Shown here piece by piece: positions 10,290 through 21,599 of a stretch of DNA of 64,000 bases (the stretch's first letter is position 1; each line of letters begins with the position of its first letter). Where the stretch lies: contig CM019065.1 of the NCBI GenBank assembly GCA_009667805.1, positions 21,665,822 through 21,729,821 on the forward strand, read 5' to 3'. The notes under the pieces are model-generated. The model searched no databases. It was not told the DNA's origin and was given only the letters and a program-made list of their open reading frames with translations. Origin of the DNA: Leptobrachium leishanense. Lineage: Eukaryota; Chordata; Amphibia; Anura; Megophryidae. Position numbers and translations under genes: made by a program.

Positions 10290-11480
10290 ATCCACCTTTT
10301 AGAAGAAGGAAGACCAATTGCAGATTTGATGATTGGTTTGAGCTAAGATTCTTCTCAAGAGCTGAATTTTGAGTTAGAAGGTAACATTCTACATACAGAA
10401 TAGAATGCTAGATTACCTAATGACATTTAGGCCAGAAAAGGAGTTTTCTCTAAAAAGGATGTGGATGTAGGAGGTTCCAAGAGCGTCCAGCATACCATTT
10501 GGCCTACAGGGTTATTCAGAGAGTACTGAAATGTCACGGTAGCCGAAAAGATAGCCGGAAGACTCCATGACCTCCTGAAAGGGGACTCTAGGAAAGGGGA
10601 GCACAAAGAGGCCCCCTCTAAGGAACCTATAGGAGAAAAATGGACTCCAAAATGTGAAGATGCTTTCCAACTTCTCAAAAGAAAGATGACTGAAGCACCT
10701 GTGTTAATTTATGCTGACCCCAATAGACCACACACTCTTTATGTAGATGCAAGCCTAACCACAGTCTTAACCACAACAAAGTTTAATGCCACAGGACACC
10801 GGTGGCTAGCAGCAATATCTAATAATGTGTAAGGACAAGTCAGGCCCTAAAAACATTGGAACCAATGCTCTGACTGCCACCAAAGAAGATTAAGAATAGA
10901 CTGAAATTTTAGACCCAGAAATTAGAGCCCTATGTCAGACTTTTAGTGTGGAATATGGATGGATTTTTGAGAAAATGCAGACTCAAGTTCAAGACAGATT
11001 AATTGTCCGTCTCATAAAATGCTAGAGAAATTAGATTTCCAGTATGTGAACACTTTACCTGTTGAACTATAGAACCATACATGAGAGAATGGTTCATTTT
11101 AAAAGGTTCTGTTGAAATTTTTATGAGTTTTGGACTTACAGTGTATTGACAATTATTTAAATGTAGATATAAATGTACTGGGAGCAGCAACATGTTAGTG
11201 ATTACAGATCATTTTACTTGGTATGTTAAAGCCAAACCCACTAAGAGTGAGAAAGCAACTGCACTTGCAAAAGTGTTACGGCAGAATATCTTTGTCAATT
11301 CTGAATTTCCTAAAATATTACATTCTGATCAAGATTAAGGTTTTGAAATCAGAATTTTAAAAGAAATGATGAAACTGATACAATTTGAATTAGAACAAAT
11401 CCATATCACCCTGAAACATAAGCTCTTCCAGTTCAATCAAACTCTGTTAGATAGGTTAAGCACTCTCAAAGATGTACAGA
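10290..11480 (+). pseudogene. Ty3/gypsy-type pol relic (RNase H and integrase fragments)
   Basis: Decayed plus-strand pol. Near 10640-10760 the reading FQLLKRKMTEAPVLIYADP followed by a T.YVDAS motif fits the end of reverse transcriptase and the start of RNase H. Near 11193-11335 LVITDHFTWYVKAKPTKSEK and ILHSDQD fit the integrase core around its first two catalytic aspartates. YHPET, a Leu-Pro-Val stretch and a LLDRLSTLKD-like block follow to 11490. Several frameshifts and stops separate these pieces. A CTACAGGGTTATTCAGAGAG motif at 10512 marks a fragment of the 3-bp-TSD element family inside it. No LTRs were found at its flanks. Confidence 0.7.
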
Positions 11481-12889
11481 TGAGGTAGTAGTGTCAACAT
11501 CTAGAAATTCCTAAATATTGTAATTATGAGTGGGACTGCGCTTGAAAGAACCAAGATCATTCCATACATTGGACTATAATAGTGCTGTTTACCACAATGT
11601 GTATCTCACATACAATACTATTATAATCATTTAACTCAGAGAAAGTGGCAGCGCACTCAGTCGATTCCACTACCAGTGCTGATCTACATTGACAATATGC
11701 AGTGACACCTAATAAAACACCTGACATGTTTGCCTATCTAACTGTAGTCTTCTTCAGTTGGAATTCCACCAAAAGTAAGATAAACAAAACGCGTCTCAGT
11801 TTTTACTATATCATTTTTTAAATTTTATTTTCCTTTTTATGGAACATATATACTTTTTGTACTAGAAGGGTTGTTATTCTCCCACATCTCTTACCCCTTT
11901 TTCCCTTCTGTGGCATCTGCAAAGTCATTCTGGCTGGATCCAATTAGGAATTGGGAGAATAGGAGAGGTCCAGCAAGAGGATCGCAAGAAGAAGGGAAGA
12001 AATTCTCCCCTCTCCTGAATTGGGGTAAAGACACCGGTACCCAGCCACCTAGATTGAGAGGCTAAAGTACACATAAGTGTGACAGTGTTGTCAGGTGTTG
12101 TCTCTACACAGAAAGGTCCAGAAAACTACACAATATATGATTTGTCATTCTTTGAGTTATATTGATGACCGGAAGAACAGAACCCATTGTCTATTGCTGG
12201 AATAAAAGAAAGGGGATAGGTCTCCCATATTGGTCTAAGGCATTGATACCTAGCCATTAGTTATAGATCTCTCATTGTGAGTGGGATCATTTTCCTAATA
12301 TAATTGGGTTACTAGTACGGATGAGCCGAATGCACCCGTGTTCGGTTCGATTTCGAACTCGAACAATTTCAAAAGTTCGAGTTCTATCTCGAACGCGAAC
12401 AGAACTCAATGTAAGTAAATGGGACACGGACGTTCGATTTTTAGGGTGCCCTCCAAGAGGGCATATATGCTAGATATTTGCCATAAAAGGTATATGGGGG
12501 TCAGGTAGTGCCCTGGGGACAGGGAACAAGGACAAAAAGTTTTAATTTTTTTTTTTAAAGGAACAGTGAGTTTTCCATGAAATAAAGGCTAAGAATAAAA
12601 ATGAAAAATTCCTTCAAATATCGTGCCTAGGAGGTCCCCATAACCTGCCCGTGAAGTGGCGGATTTGAAGGATTTATAGAAACATTTAAAAACAAAAAAA
12701 TGACATTTCAAATGACGGTAAATGCTTTTCCTTTAATCTATTCATAAACAACTGCTTGGGGCGGCAGTCTGTATGAAAAGAGGAGACGTTTTAGGACCTG
12801 CAGAACAAGTTTAGTGATTTTTTGGCTAAATTATGGTGAAACTTATGCAGGCTTTGGATGAAAGTAACAATAGGTGCTTTTAAATTGGG

Positions 12890-13345
12890 CCTTTAGTGTT
12901 GGCAACAGTGCCGTCACACCGAAACCCCTCTGTGGTATTTTGAAAGAGTGCAGTGGTGGACCCTGCGGTCCAATATTAAAATGATATGAATCTGGTATAG
13001 GTGTCATTGGCAGTGCACCCAAATATTGTGCCTTTGGTGGCAGCAAGTGCCTTTACACCGTAAGTAACCCCTCTGTGCTATTGTGGAAGAGTGCAGGGTT
13101 GGACCCTGCAGTCAAATATTAAAATGATATGAATCTGGTACAGGAGTCAGTGCACCCAAATATTTTGCCTTTGGTGGCAGCAAGTGCCTTCACACCGTAA
13201 CCCCTCTGTGGTATTGTGGAAGAGTGCAGGGTTGGACCCTGCGGTCAAATATTAAAATTATATGAATCTGGTATAGGCGTCAGTGGCAGTGCACCCAAAT
13301 ATTTTACCTTTGGTGGTAGCAAGTGCCTTCACACCGTAAGTAACC
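12890..13345. repeat. ~133-143-bp tandem repeat inside hAT copy 1
   Basis: Three to four diverged units contain GGTGGCAGCAAGTGCCTTCA, CACCGTAAGTAACCCCTCTG and GAGTGCAGGGTTGGACCCTG. The same unit, in the opposite orientation and perfectly repeated, fills 47611-48360 of hAT copy 3. Confidence 0.85.
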
Positions 13346-13348
13346 CCT

Positions 13349-14245
13349 CTACCAACGGGATGCATGGCAGGTGGTCATATGTCGCCTCAAGCACGTGGTA
13401 CCCAAGTGTCTGATGTCTTTCCCACGCTTGATCCTCTTCCAACATAGCTTACAAATAGCAATGCTGCAGTCTGCTGCACATGTCGTGAATAACTCCCAGA
13501 CAGCAGAGATCCTGGACGTGTGCTGCGAGACAAAAGTGCTCTGCACCTGAGCAGCTCTGACATCTGATGCCTTGGACTGGCTATGGTTGCTCATAGAGGA
13601 CGTTCTGCCTCGTTTTTGTTGTGCCGCCTCCTCCCTTGACTCCTCTGTTCGATCAGGCACCCAGGTGGAGTCAGTTACCTCATCATCGTCATCACCCCCT
13701 ATCTCCTCGTCGCTGGAGCCAACCTCACAATATGCTGCAGTTGCTGGGGGAACATGAGTGCCAGTTCTTTGTGCGTCACTGGCACCCCCTCCCTCTAGGC
13801 TGATTATACTCCCTTCCTCAACCTCAGAGTTTGAATCACAGCACTGGAGTGGCAGCGCATCCTCAAGCAGCTTGTCACTGTCACTGTTGTCAAACAATTC
13901 AGCTGACTCCTCCGTGTATGATAGTGAGGCTACGGCAGGAGTAGCTGTGGACATGGATGCTGAATTAGATGTTTTGGCAGCTGAGGTGGACTGTAAACCA
14001 CTACAAGCCTGGCGGGCAGAGGACTCGGAGGATGAGGATGGCCTGGTTAGCCAATCCTGCAAATCCTCTGTATGTTGCTGCTGCTTAAGATGGCCAGAAT
14101 CAGGTAGAAACAAGGACAAGCGTGCCCCTGCAGAGGATGCACCACGTCCACGATGACATGGGACATTGCCTTCCTACACAGAGGCTGCTTGCCCTCTTAT
14201 CTGTGTCTGGGAGCGTCTGCCTGTCCTTTTTGGTCTTTCTGACAT
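13349..14245 (-). pseudogene. hAT transposase fragment with BED zinc finger
   Basis: Starts at an ATG at 14243-14245 homologous to the start of the transposase at 32731, but its first ~40 codons contain a premature stop (TGT-TAG near 14180). The remainder is open to 13349. A Ser/Asp/Glu-rich region precedes a BED-type finger: SAVWELFTTCAADCSIAICK, then GTTCLRRHMTTCHASRW, giving the C-x2-C...H-x4/5-H/C pattern. Translation then runs into the tandem repeat. The catalytic and dimerisation domains are missing. The product would bind DNA at most, and it is probably not expressed. Confidence 0.8.
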
Positions 14246-14634
14246 GGTGAGTGATATATAGATTAAAGATATACAGAAGTCTGATTCAACTCTGGTATAA
14301 AGATTGGAGAAATACAGAAGTCTGATTCAACTCTAGTATAAAGATTGGAGATATGCAGAACTCAGATTCAGCTCTGGTATATAGATTAAAGATATTCAGA
14401 ACTGTGATATAAGTCGGCGATTTTACTGATATTTTCCCTGCAAGGCTGCCAATGTCCTCTACTCTCTCTCTCTCTCTGATTCACTTCTTCTCCTGCAGGC
14501 TGCAACACCCTGATAGCTGGCAACAGCCAGATTCAACTCTCCATAGATAAACAGATGAACTTTGATTAAACTGTGTTATTGTATGGTATCTAGAATTAGA
14601 TCAAAGATATACAGATTTTACAGAACAATGCTAT

Positions 14635-15560
14635 AAATCAGTGATACACACTGTCCCTGATAACAGGCTGTGCCAAGACAGATTCAAATTTGCTGAACTG
14701 TGGTATAACTCACTGATACACACTGATAGCCTGGCTGTGCCAAGACAGATTAAAATTTGCTGAACTGTGTTATAACTCTCTGATACACACTGATAACAGG
14801 CTGTGCCAAGACAGATTCTAATTTGCTGAACTGTGGTATAACTCACTGATACACACTGATAACAGGCTGTGCCAAGACAGATTCTAATTTGCCGAACTGT
14901 GGTATAACTCTCTGATACACACTGATAACAGGCTGTGCCAAGACAGATTCTAATTTGCCGAACTGTGGTATAACTCTCTGATACACACTGATAACAGGCT
15001 GTGCCAAGACAGGATCTAATTTGCTGAACTGTGGTATAACTCACTGTTAGCCTGGCAGTGCCAACACAATTTCAAATTCCCAGAAATCTCCTACAACTCA
15101 CTGAAACACAGTCCCAGATAGCCTGGCAGTGCCAACACAGATTCATTTTCCAAGAAATCTCCTACAAATCACTGATACGCACTGTCCCTGATAGCCTGGC
15201 AGTGCCAAGACAGATTCAAATTCCCAGAAATCTCCTACAATTCACTGAAACACACTGTCCCTGATAGCCTAGCAGTGCCAACACAGATTCTAATTCCCAG
15301 AAATCTCCTACAACTCACTGAAACACACTGTCCCTGATAGCCTGGCAGTGCCAACACAGATTCTAATTCCCAGAAATCTCCTACAACTCACTGAAACACA
15401 CTGTCCCTGATAGCCTGGCAGTGCCAACACAGATTCTAATTCCCGGAAATCTCCTACAACTAACTGAAACACACTGTCCCTGATAGCCTGGCAGTGCCAA
15501 CACAGATTCTAATTCCCAGAAATCTCCTACAACTCACTGAAACACACTGTCCCTGATAGA
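14635..15560. repeat. 73-bp tandem repeats in hAT copy 1
   Basis: About twelve units contain CCTGATAGCCTGGCAGTGCC, AACACAGATTCTAATTCCCA and GAAATCTCCTACAACTCACT. The spacing between successive CAACTCACTG blocks is 73 bp in the right half. The left half has a diverged form with GATTCTAATTTGCTGAACTG. A related array lies in hAT copy 2 (32860-34190). Confidence 0.88.
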
Positions 15561-15988
15561 ATCTGTGTTGGCACTGCCAGGCTATTTCCAAGAAATCTCC
15601 TACAACGTCACTAATACACACTGACAGAACAATCTCCTCTCCTCTCTGATTCACTCCTGCAAACTCACACGCTGTGGCTGCAGGCAGGGACGCCTTATAT
15701 AGTGTGCTGCGGGACTTAGCTCTGTGAGGCCATGATTGGGCAAAATTTTCCCAATCAGGACTCTGAGCAGTGATTGGCATAGTCTTGCACCTGACCTGTG
15801 GTCAGGTGCAAGGCTGTAGCCAATTACAAGCTGCAGGCTATTGGAAAAGTGCATTGTGGTCCATTGTGGTGCATTGTGGGCGAACATGCGGTGAACAAGT
15901 GGAAATGTTCGGAGTTCGACGAACAGCCGAACGGGCGATGTTTGAATCGAACTCCGAACTGATTCAAACGCTCATCCCTAGTTACTAG

Positions 15989-17006
15989 ATCATAATGTAC
16001 TGTGCGATTACATGTTTTCTGTTTTTATTGTTTCTGTGACATAGATTTAAACATAAGGAGTTACTGCAAAAAGAAACTGTTATCAAGATAAGTAACCATT
16101 TCTGTAAACACCTATGGTAATTTATTAGATGTCACTGCATATGGTCACTGCATATCAGCACTGGTAGTGGAATTGATCTATAGATTCCTCTCCACGCTTA
16201 TAATTGTATTACCAGTTGCCTTCTCTGATGACTATTCTTATTCTGAACTAAACCCTGACAAAGAAAACAAGGATTCCATCACACAGCCTCTCTCAGAACC
16301 TGACTCCAAGAACCCTAAACAAGGTCACAGGGGGAGTTCACTAAACAATATTGAAGAGAAAACCAATGATTCCAGCTGTGAAAGGCACAATTGGAGCCTC
16401 CTACCACTATACCCTCTCTTTCTGATTGAATCTCCTCGCTTTGTGTATCTTTCACTAGTTATAGACTCTAGTTATATAGGAGGAACTGTACCTGCGTCTA
16501 CAGGACCCCTTTACAATGGTGTGGTTGGCAGAAGAAATAGGTGAATAACCAAGCTTTCAGACTCAGGGCAACATTGATGAACAGTGAAAGGCAAACATTT
16601 TACAGGGGGTGGATTTCACAGATTCATGTTTTTCTGCTCCACATTGAGCTGCTGGGTAAAGAGATTATTGTTGCCTGTATTAATCACATGCTTTCTCCTC
16701 CTGGGACAATGAGGTAAATGCAGGGTAAACCCAGTGCACTGCAGTTAAAAGACAATGAAGACTGTCATTTCTGGTTTGCTTGTGTTCAGGCCTACAATGA
16801 CCATTGGGCAGAATGTACATTTGCCTGGTGGGCCGTCAGACTAGACAGCTAGGCCAGTCTGCTGAACTCAATGGCTAAGAGGAAATGTCCAAATCAAGAT
16901 AAAATAAACTGCTGTTTAGGGAAATATTTAAATGTTTCAGAGAAAATATAGTAAATAAAGGCATTGACATCAACAAGTAATAGTAACAGCATTATAAATT
17001 CCTTAC
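15989..17006. other. Intron 1 remainder, no supported gene
   Basis: Apart from the inverted repeat near 16150, no repeat boundary is seen. A 125-codon open stretch at 16167-16544 has a hydrophobic start and then low-complexity polar sequence. It resembles no family I know and is flanked by gypsy relics, so I do not call it a gene. Confidence 0.5.
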
Positions 17007-17224
17007 ATTGTACATTTGGCCCTTGGAGGTTTCTCCTTGAAGAGGGCCTTTTGATAGAACTGTCCAAGATGTAATGGTAGCAGCACTCCTATCATTATAT
17101 CTCCAGGTTGTGTCATTCCACTGAGCTCTGTGATGGGCAGCCTGCATCGCTGGTACTCAGAGTAAAACAATGGAATGAGGAGGAACATAACCAGATGCGA
17201 GACTGTCTTATGCATTGAAGACAT
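17007..17224 (-). CDS. V2R gene A, exon 1 with signal peptide
   Basis: First coding exon of V2R gene A: 72 codons plus two bases. The methionine start is followed by a hydrophobic stretch (HLVMFLLIPLFYS, residues 9-21) that fits a signal peptide. Then come Cys-27 and the family C opening strand GDIMIGVLLPLH, and the exon ends PRAKCT plus AT at the donor (AT|GTAAGG). The start was chosen because CCCACCATG is a strong Kozak context and the signal peptide follows at once. A second Met at codon 4 is possible. The phase-2 donor matches exon 2. The reading frame is open, so gene A may be functional as far as the window shows. Confidence 0.88.
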
Positions 17225-17230
17225 GGTGGG
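17222..17230 (-). promoter_or_regulatory. Translation start context of V2R gene A
   Basis: Read on the minus strand the start codon lies in CCCACCATGT, with A at -3 and C at -1, -2 and -4, which is close to the optimal vertebrate Kozak context. Position +4 is T rather than G. No TATA-like promoter was identified just upstream (17231-17500). Confidence 0.6.
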
Positions 17231-18308
17231 TCTAAAATAGAGAAATCTGTGAAGAGAGCATGGAATTAATTAGATCATTTGGTGTCAGAAAGGGACTTTT
17301 TGTCACAAACACATTAATGTTTATGTTTATTGTGGACTACCAAAATGCTAAAGTGTCAAAAGATTCCAGCTTGTGTTGACCAAAAAACAAGATGATCAAG
17401 TTAACGAAAGGTTTGCTAAGGGGTGAAATCTAAACCTTTTGAAAGTCGCTGGGTCCTTAATCAATAAATGTGTCACTTTTTCTGTATGTTGAATTTATTA
17501 TCTATATATAAATGTGATAGTCCTGATTGACTGACTGACTCATGCCCAGCTGAAACCATTTACCTAGGAACGTGAAATTTTTAAGGTACATTGTGTTTAT
17601 GATGTAGGCACCCACTAAGGAATTTTTTTGGAAACGTTTGGAAAATTGGTATTTAGATTCATCTTGAAAAATTTAAATACAAGTATTTCACCATTTTCCT
17701 AAAATCCAATAGGGGAGAGGGGTAAAATAGGGGTGTACTTTTATTAGAATATCTATATTTCAAAACCAAAGATGTTACAGGTGTTAAATGTGTTATATAC
17801 AATCTTCGTGGAAAAAAAACAAACATGTGTCTTACCATTTTCCAAAAATCCAATAAAGGGGGCTCAGGGGAAAGGGGTGTGAATATTTTTTTTCAGTATA
17901 CCTATACTTCAAAAACCAAAGATGTTACAGGTGTGAAAATTGGTATTTACAAGCTTCGTGCAAAAAAACAAAACACGTGTTTTACCATTTTCTGAAAATT
18001 CAGTTAAGGGGTTGGGGAGAAAAAGGGATGTGAATACTTTTATCAGTATACCTATATTTCAAAAACCAAAGATGTTACAGGTGTGAAATTTGTTATTTAC
18101 AATCTTCTTAAAATATAAACAAACATGTGTTCTACTATTTTCCAAAGATCCAAGTGGGGGGTGAAAAAGGGGGGTGAAAACTTTTAAACAGGATACCTAT
18201 ATCTCAAAAACAGAGGGTGTTACAGACGTAAAAATTGGTATTTCGATTTTTCATGAAAAAGAAAAAGAAAACATGTACAGGGTTATTCAAAGAGAAAAAA
18301 AACATGTA

Positions 18309-19210
18309 CAGGGTTATTCAAAGAGAATCAAAAAGTCACTGCACGTTCGATGACTTTTCGTTCTGTTCAATTCGGTGAGATTTGGCGATCTCATTTCGGC
18401 GACCCTGGGGTGTATTCAGCAAGCACCAGAGGCCGTCATAGTGCAGGGAAAAGCAGCCGCAAACCCGATGAAAACTCACAGCAAAACCCGGCGTATGCAC
18501 ACTGAAACCCGCAAAAACATCAGGATTAACCCCGCCGAACTCGCCAGAGAAACCCGAGCAGGAGCCGAACAGAGTGCAGATCAGCCGCAAGAACAAGACG
18601 ACATAGCAGACGAATGGAGTAAAAAAAGAAAAAACAGTACGCTTGAATGTTTGAAAAGTGAAACGCTGTTTTCAAAGAAACTACTGAACGAAAATGCCTG
18701 AAATTTTCGTATAAGATCCAATGAATGATAATTAAAAGGGCTGTTACAGAAAAAAAAAGAACAATTAAAAAAATAAAATAATAAATTTCGCAAACAAAAT
18801 CCAGAAAAATGCCTAAAACATCCTAAAAAAAAATCAAAAAATAAAGAGACTTATTACTGCAGAATAAAATAATAAACGGTTTATTAGATATTGTATTAAA
18901 ACGGGAATATTTTTAACATACTGTATAAGTCTATGGGACTCTCCTGAATAAACCTGTCGAATGAAACCACCGAATGGCTGGGCATTTCGGCAGCCTTTCT
19001 CTCAAATGTGTTCTCTGAATAGACGAAGCATTGCTTCTCTAAGGGGAATTCACTGCCCTCGAACAGGCACTGTATGTGTAGGCAATTCGCCAACATTTGG
19101 CGAACTGCCTGCTCTCTGGATAGCCGAATGGCCAGGAAAGGTAAGCATATGCTGAATTTCAGCATTCGTTTACCTTTCGGACACAATTCGGAGCTCTTTG
19201 AATAACCCTG
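18309..19210. mobile_element. Small DNA transposon with 3-bp TSD (Harbinger-like) in Helitron copy 1
   Basis: Perfect terminal inverted repeats CAGGGTTATTCAAAGAG / CTCTTTGAATAACCCTG are flanked by GTA on both sides. Joining the flanks restores the Helitron tandem unit (ACATGTA...TTTTACC). A ~31-bp duplicate of the left end begins at 18278. The interior shares AACGGGAATATTTTTAACAT with elements near 35.3 and 46.15 kb. It contains a 108-codon open stretch (18375-18701) without recognisable homology, and no transposase. Confidence 0.75.
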
Positions 19211-19789
19211 GTATTTTACCATTTTCCAAAAAATCCAGTGGGGGGAGTGAAAAAAAGGGGATGAATACTTCTATCAGTATACCTATATTTCAAAAGCCAG
19301 AGATGCTAGAGGCCTAAAAATTGGTATTTACAATGTTTTTGAAACATAATTTTTTTTTTACCATTTTCCATAAATCCAAGTAGGAAGGTTAAAAAGGGGG
19401 TGAATATTTTAAACAGGGTACCTATATTTAAAAAATAAAAGACGTTACATACGTGAAAATAGGTATTTAGAATCTTCTTGAAAAATAAAGACACATATTT
19501 TGGCATTTTTTTCGAAAATCCAGTTGATACACTGAATGAACAGATCAGAGGGATGCTGTTACTTCACACAGAATGGAGTCTCTATGCAGCTCCTCTCACA
19601 GTCAGGCCTCACACACCCTCAATGCTTCAGCAGGTCTGCTTCCCTCTCACAGACAGGGCTTGCACACTCCCTCGCTGCTCTAACATGTCTGCCTACCTCT
19701 CCCAGTCAGGCCTCACACACTCCCTCACTGCTCCAACATGTCTGCTTCCTTTTCTCCGCCGGCCTAACACACACCCTTAATGCTGCAGT

Positions 19790-20050
19790 GTGGGAGAACC
19801 TGTGATGTTATTGCAGAACCTCAACCCACCTAAGCTTTGTGATGGCACCAGATTGAAAGTAAAAGCACTCCACAGAAATGTGATTGAGGCTATGGTGCTA
19901 GCCGGTTCTGGTCCGGGGAGTTGGTGTTCATACAACGAATGCCTTTTATACCTTCAGAATTTCCGTTTCAATTCAAAAGGCTTAAGTTCACCCTAAAGGT
20001 TTGTTTTATGATGACCAACAACACGTCTCTGTGGCAAACTTTGAAGGTAG
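19790..20050 (+). pseudogene. Helitron Pif1-like helicase fragment
   Basis: The plus-strand reading VMLLQNLNPPKLCDGTRLKV, then ALHRNVIEAMVLAG, is the conserved late helicase block of eukaryotic Helitrons (family form: ...MLLRNL.P..LCNGTRL...). A frameshifted NFRFNSKGL segment and SLWQTLKV follow, after which the frame jumps to the 3' non-coding end. The segment is an internal-deletion remnant with no function. The same block occurs in copy 2 at 45631-45850 on the minus strand. Confidence 0.82.
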
Positions 20051-20639
20051 AGCTCACCTATCTCTCTGGTGATATGAGCACCTGAAAGAAGAACCAATAA
20101 TGTAGTTAACAAAGAAGTACTCAAATCTGTTTTTTTTCTATGTTCCAGATGCTAAAGAACAAAACAAAAATTTTTTTTGTTTGTTTGTGTTTACAACACA
20201 AAAAGAAAATTCATGGACACATATGAATAGCACAACTTTGTTTTTTAGCCAATATGCTATGACAAACGTCTGCAATAAATATTACTTATTACTTTGAAAC
20301 ATCAACCTGTAAATTATATTTAAAACTGGAGTAAAAACTCATGTTTCTTTTAAAAACAATTGTGACAAATCCCAAAATTCACTTGAACGAAGCTGTGGGC
20401 AAAAACTAGTCTATTATAAAATGCTGGTGATTCCAATGGTTTGCAATGGATCTATATTATTGGCTCTGCTCTGAATCTGCTGAATAGCCATGTATCAAAT
20501 CTCTATTACACGGGATTAAAATCCCTATTTACATCAAATAAAAGAAATTTAAATTATAAAACTCCCATAATATATAAAAATACACTGAAATAAATAATAT
20601 CTGATAATGTTAAAAGGGAAACAAAAACCAATCAGCAGT

Positions 20640-21240
20640 CTCCTTCAACATCTTGTCAATATCACATCTTTCTCAACCTTGAGAAAAATCTCTTAAACAT
20701 CTTGACTCAAGACCAGGTCTTTCTCAGTCTTTACAAAGAATTCAACAACTTGTTGACCCAATGAAAGGTCATTCTCAACCTTAATTAAGAGTTCTTTTGG
20801 GTAAAAAAATGGAAACTGACATGCTGGACCAGTTTTTACTTTGTCTTGACACATTTTGGATATGACAAATGCTATAATCGATCAAAAAAATCAATTAAGC
20901 ATCAATAATTTCCCATAATATAAAAGAGAAAAAAAAAGAAAATCGGATGATGTCAACAGGCAAACAAACACTAATTGGCCCTCTCCTTCCCCATCATCAC
21001 CAAGTGATAGATCTTTCTTAACCTTAAGGAAGCCCTCTTCAGCACATTGACTTGGCAAAATGTCTTATTCAACCTTTAGACAATCCTCCTCAAAACTATA
21101 ACCCAGTGAAAGGTCTTTCTCAATTTTGAGAAAAACTGCTTCAACATCCTGATCCTTCCCACACAGATTTGTCAACCTTGAGAAAAATCTCTGCACCTCA
21201 TTGTAATGACAAGTCAATCTCAACCTTAGGAAAGACTTGT
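20640..21240. repeat. Diverged tandem repeat of ~65-75 bp
   Basis: Imperfect units carry TCTTTCTCAACCTTGAGAAA and CTTGACCCAGTGAAAGGTC in many variants. Each unit contains a short dyad (TTCTCAACCTTGAGAA). Two larger blocks (20500-20900 and 20880-21260) look like successive duplications. Confidence 0.6.
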
Positions 21241-21599
21241 CTTTGGATTCAAACATTGGATTCTATACATCTAATGTAAGACGTTTTGTGATTCTAAAAC
21301 AGATAGGCTGGACCAGGGTTTGTTTGTCTTCATACGTTTGGAATTTGGCAGATCCTGAGATTTATTTTAATCTCGTTATAGCAGGTGCTTATTCACAATG
21401 GTTTCATTTTGTCTGTTAAATATTATAACACATAATTGAAGTGCAGGATCGACACGTCAAGTGACAGTGAAATGAGATGGAGTGAATAAATGAATCAATG
21501 AATATGATCAGTAACAGAATGGAAAGTAATATGAATTAACCTAGAATAATTAGAAATAGAATGTTCTGAAATAGAATAAATTAGCATAGAAGGATCATT

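Larger units (their letters stand above)
12316..15980 (-). mobile_element. hAT transposon copy 1 (defective)
   Basis: Bounded by an exact 8-bp TSD, GTTACTAG at 12308-12315 and 15981-15988. The ends are TACGGATGAGC on the left and GCTCATCCCTA on the right, so the terminal inverted repeat is about T-A-(G/C)-GGATGAGC. Subterminal TTCGAACT/AGTTCGAG motifs repeat on both sides. It carries a minus-strand BED-finger transposase remnant and two tandem arrays. It belongs to the same family as the elements at 30677-34579 and 45936-48630. Confidence 0.92.
11657..16175. repeat. Inverted-repeat pair interrupted by a hAT element
   Basis: The sequence at 11660-11715 (CACTACCAGTGCTGATCTAC, then CATTGACAATATGCAGTGAC) returns inverted at 16130-16175 (GCACTGGTAGTGGAATTGAT). 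Without the hAT at 12316-15980 the pair would span about 850 bp. It may be the terminal repeats of a small DNA element or an inverted duplication inside the gypsy relic. No ORF is supported. Confidence 0.45.
17501..20409 (+). mobile_element. Helitron, helicase-bearing family, copy 1 (internally deleted)
   Basis: 5' end TCTATATATAAATGTGATAG at 17501 follows an A. The 3' end is GCTGTGGGCAAAAACTAG at 20409, followed by T. This fits A^TC...CTAG^T. The left two thirds are diverged tandem units of about 140-160 bp (each with CAAAAACCAAAGATGTTACAG, ATTTTCC and AATCCA blocks), and the right third holds helicase remnants. A second transposon sits at 18309-19210. Copy 2 (41011-56240, minus strand) and a truncated copy 3 (24445) share the same ends. 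Confidence 0.8.

Noticed and set aside
16167..16544. 125-codon frame with a hydrophobic start (secreted peptide candidate)
   Set aside because: No family resemblance, no conserved cysteine pattern, overlaps repeat DNA inside the V2R intron, and ends in low-complexity sequence.
18375..18701. 108-codon frame with basic and acidic residues inside the small transposon
   Set aside because: No transposase motif, and not evidently conserved in the related elements at 35.1 or 7.4 kb.
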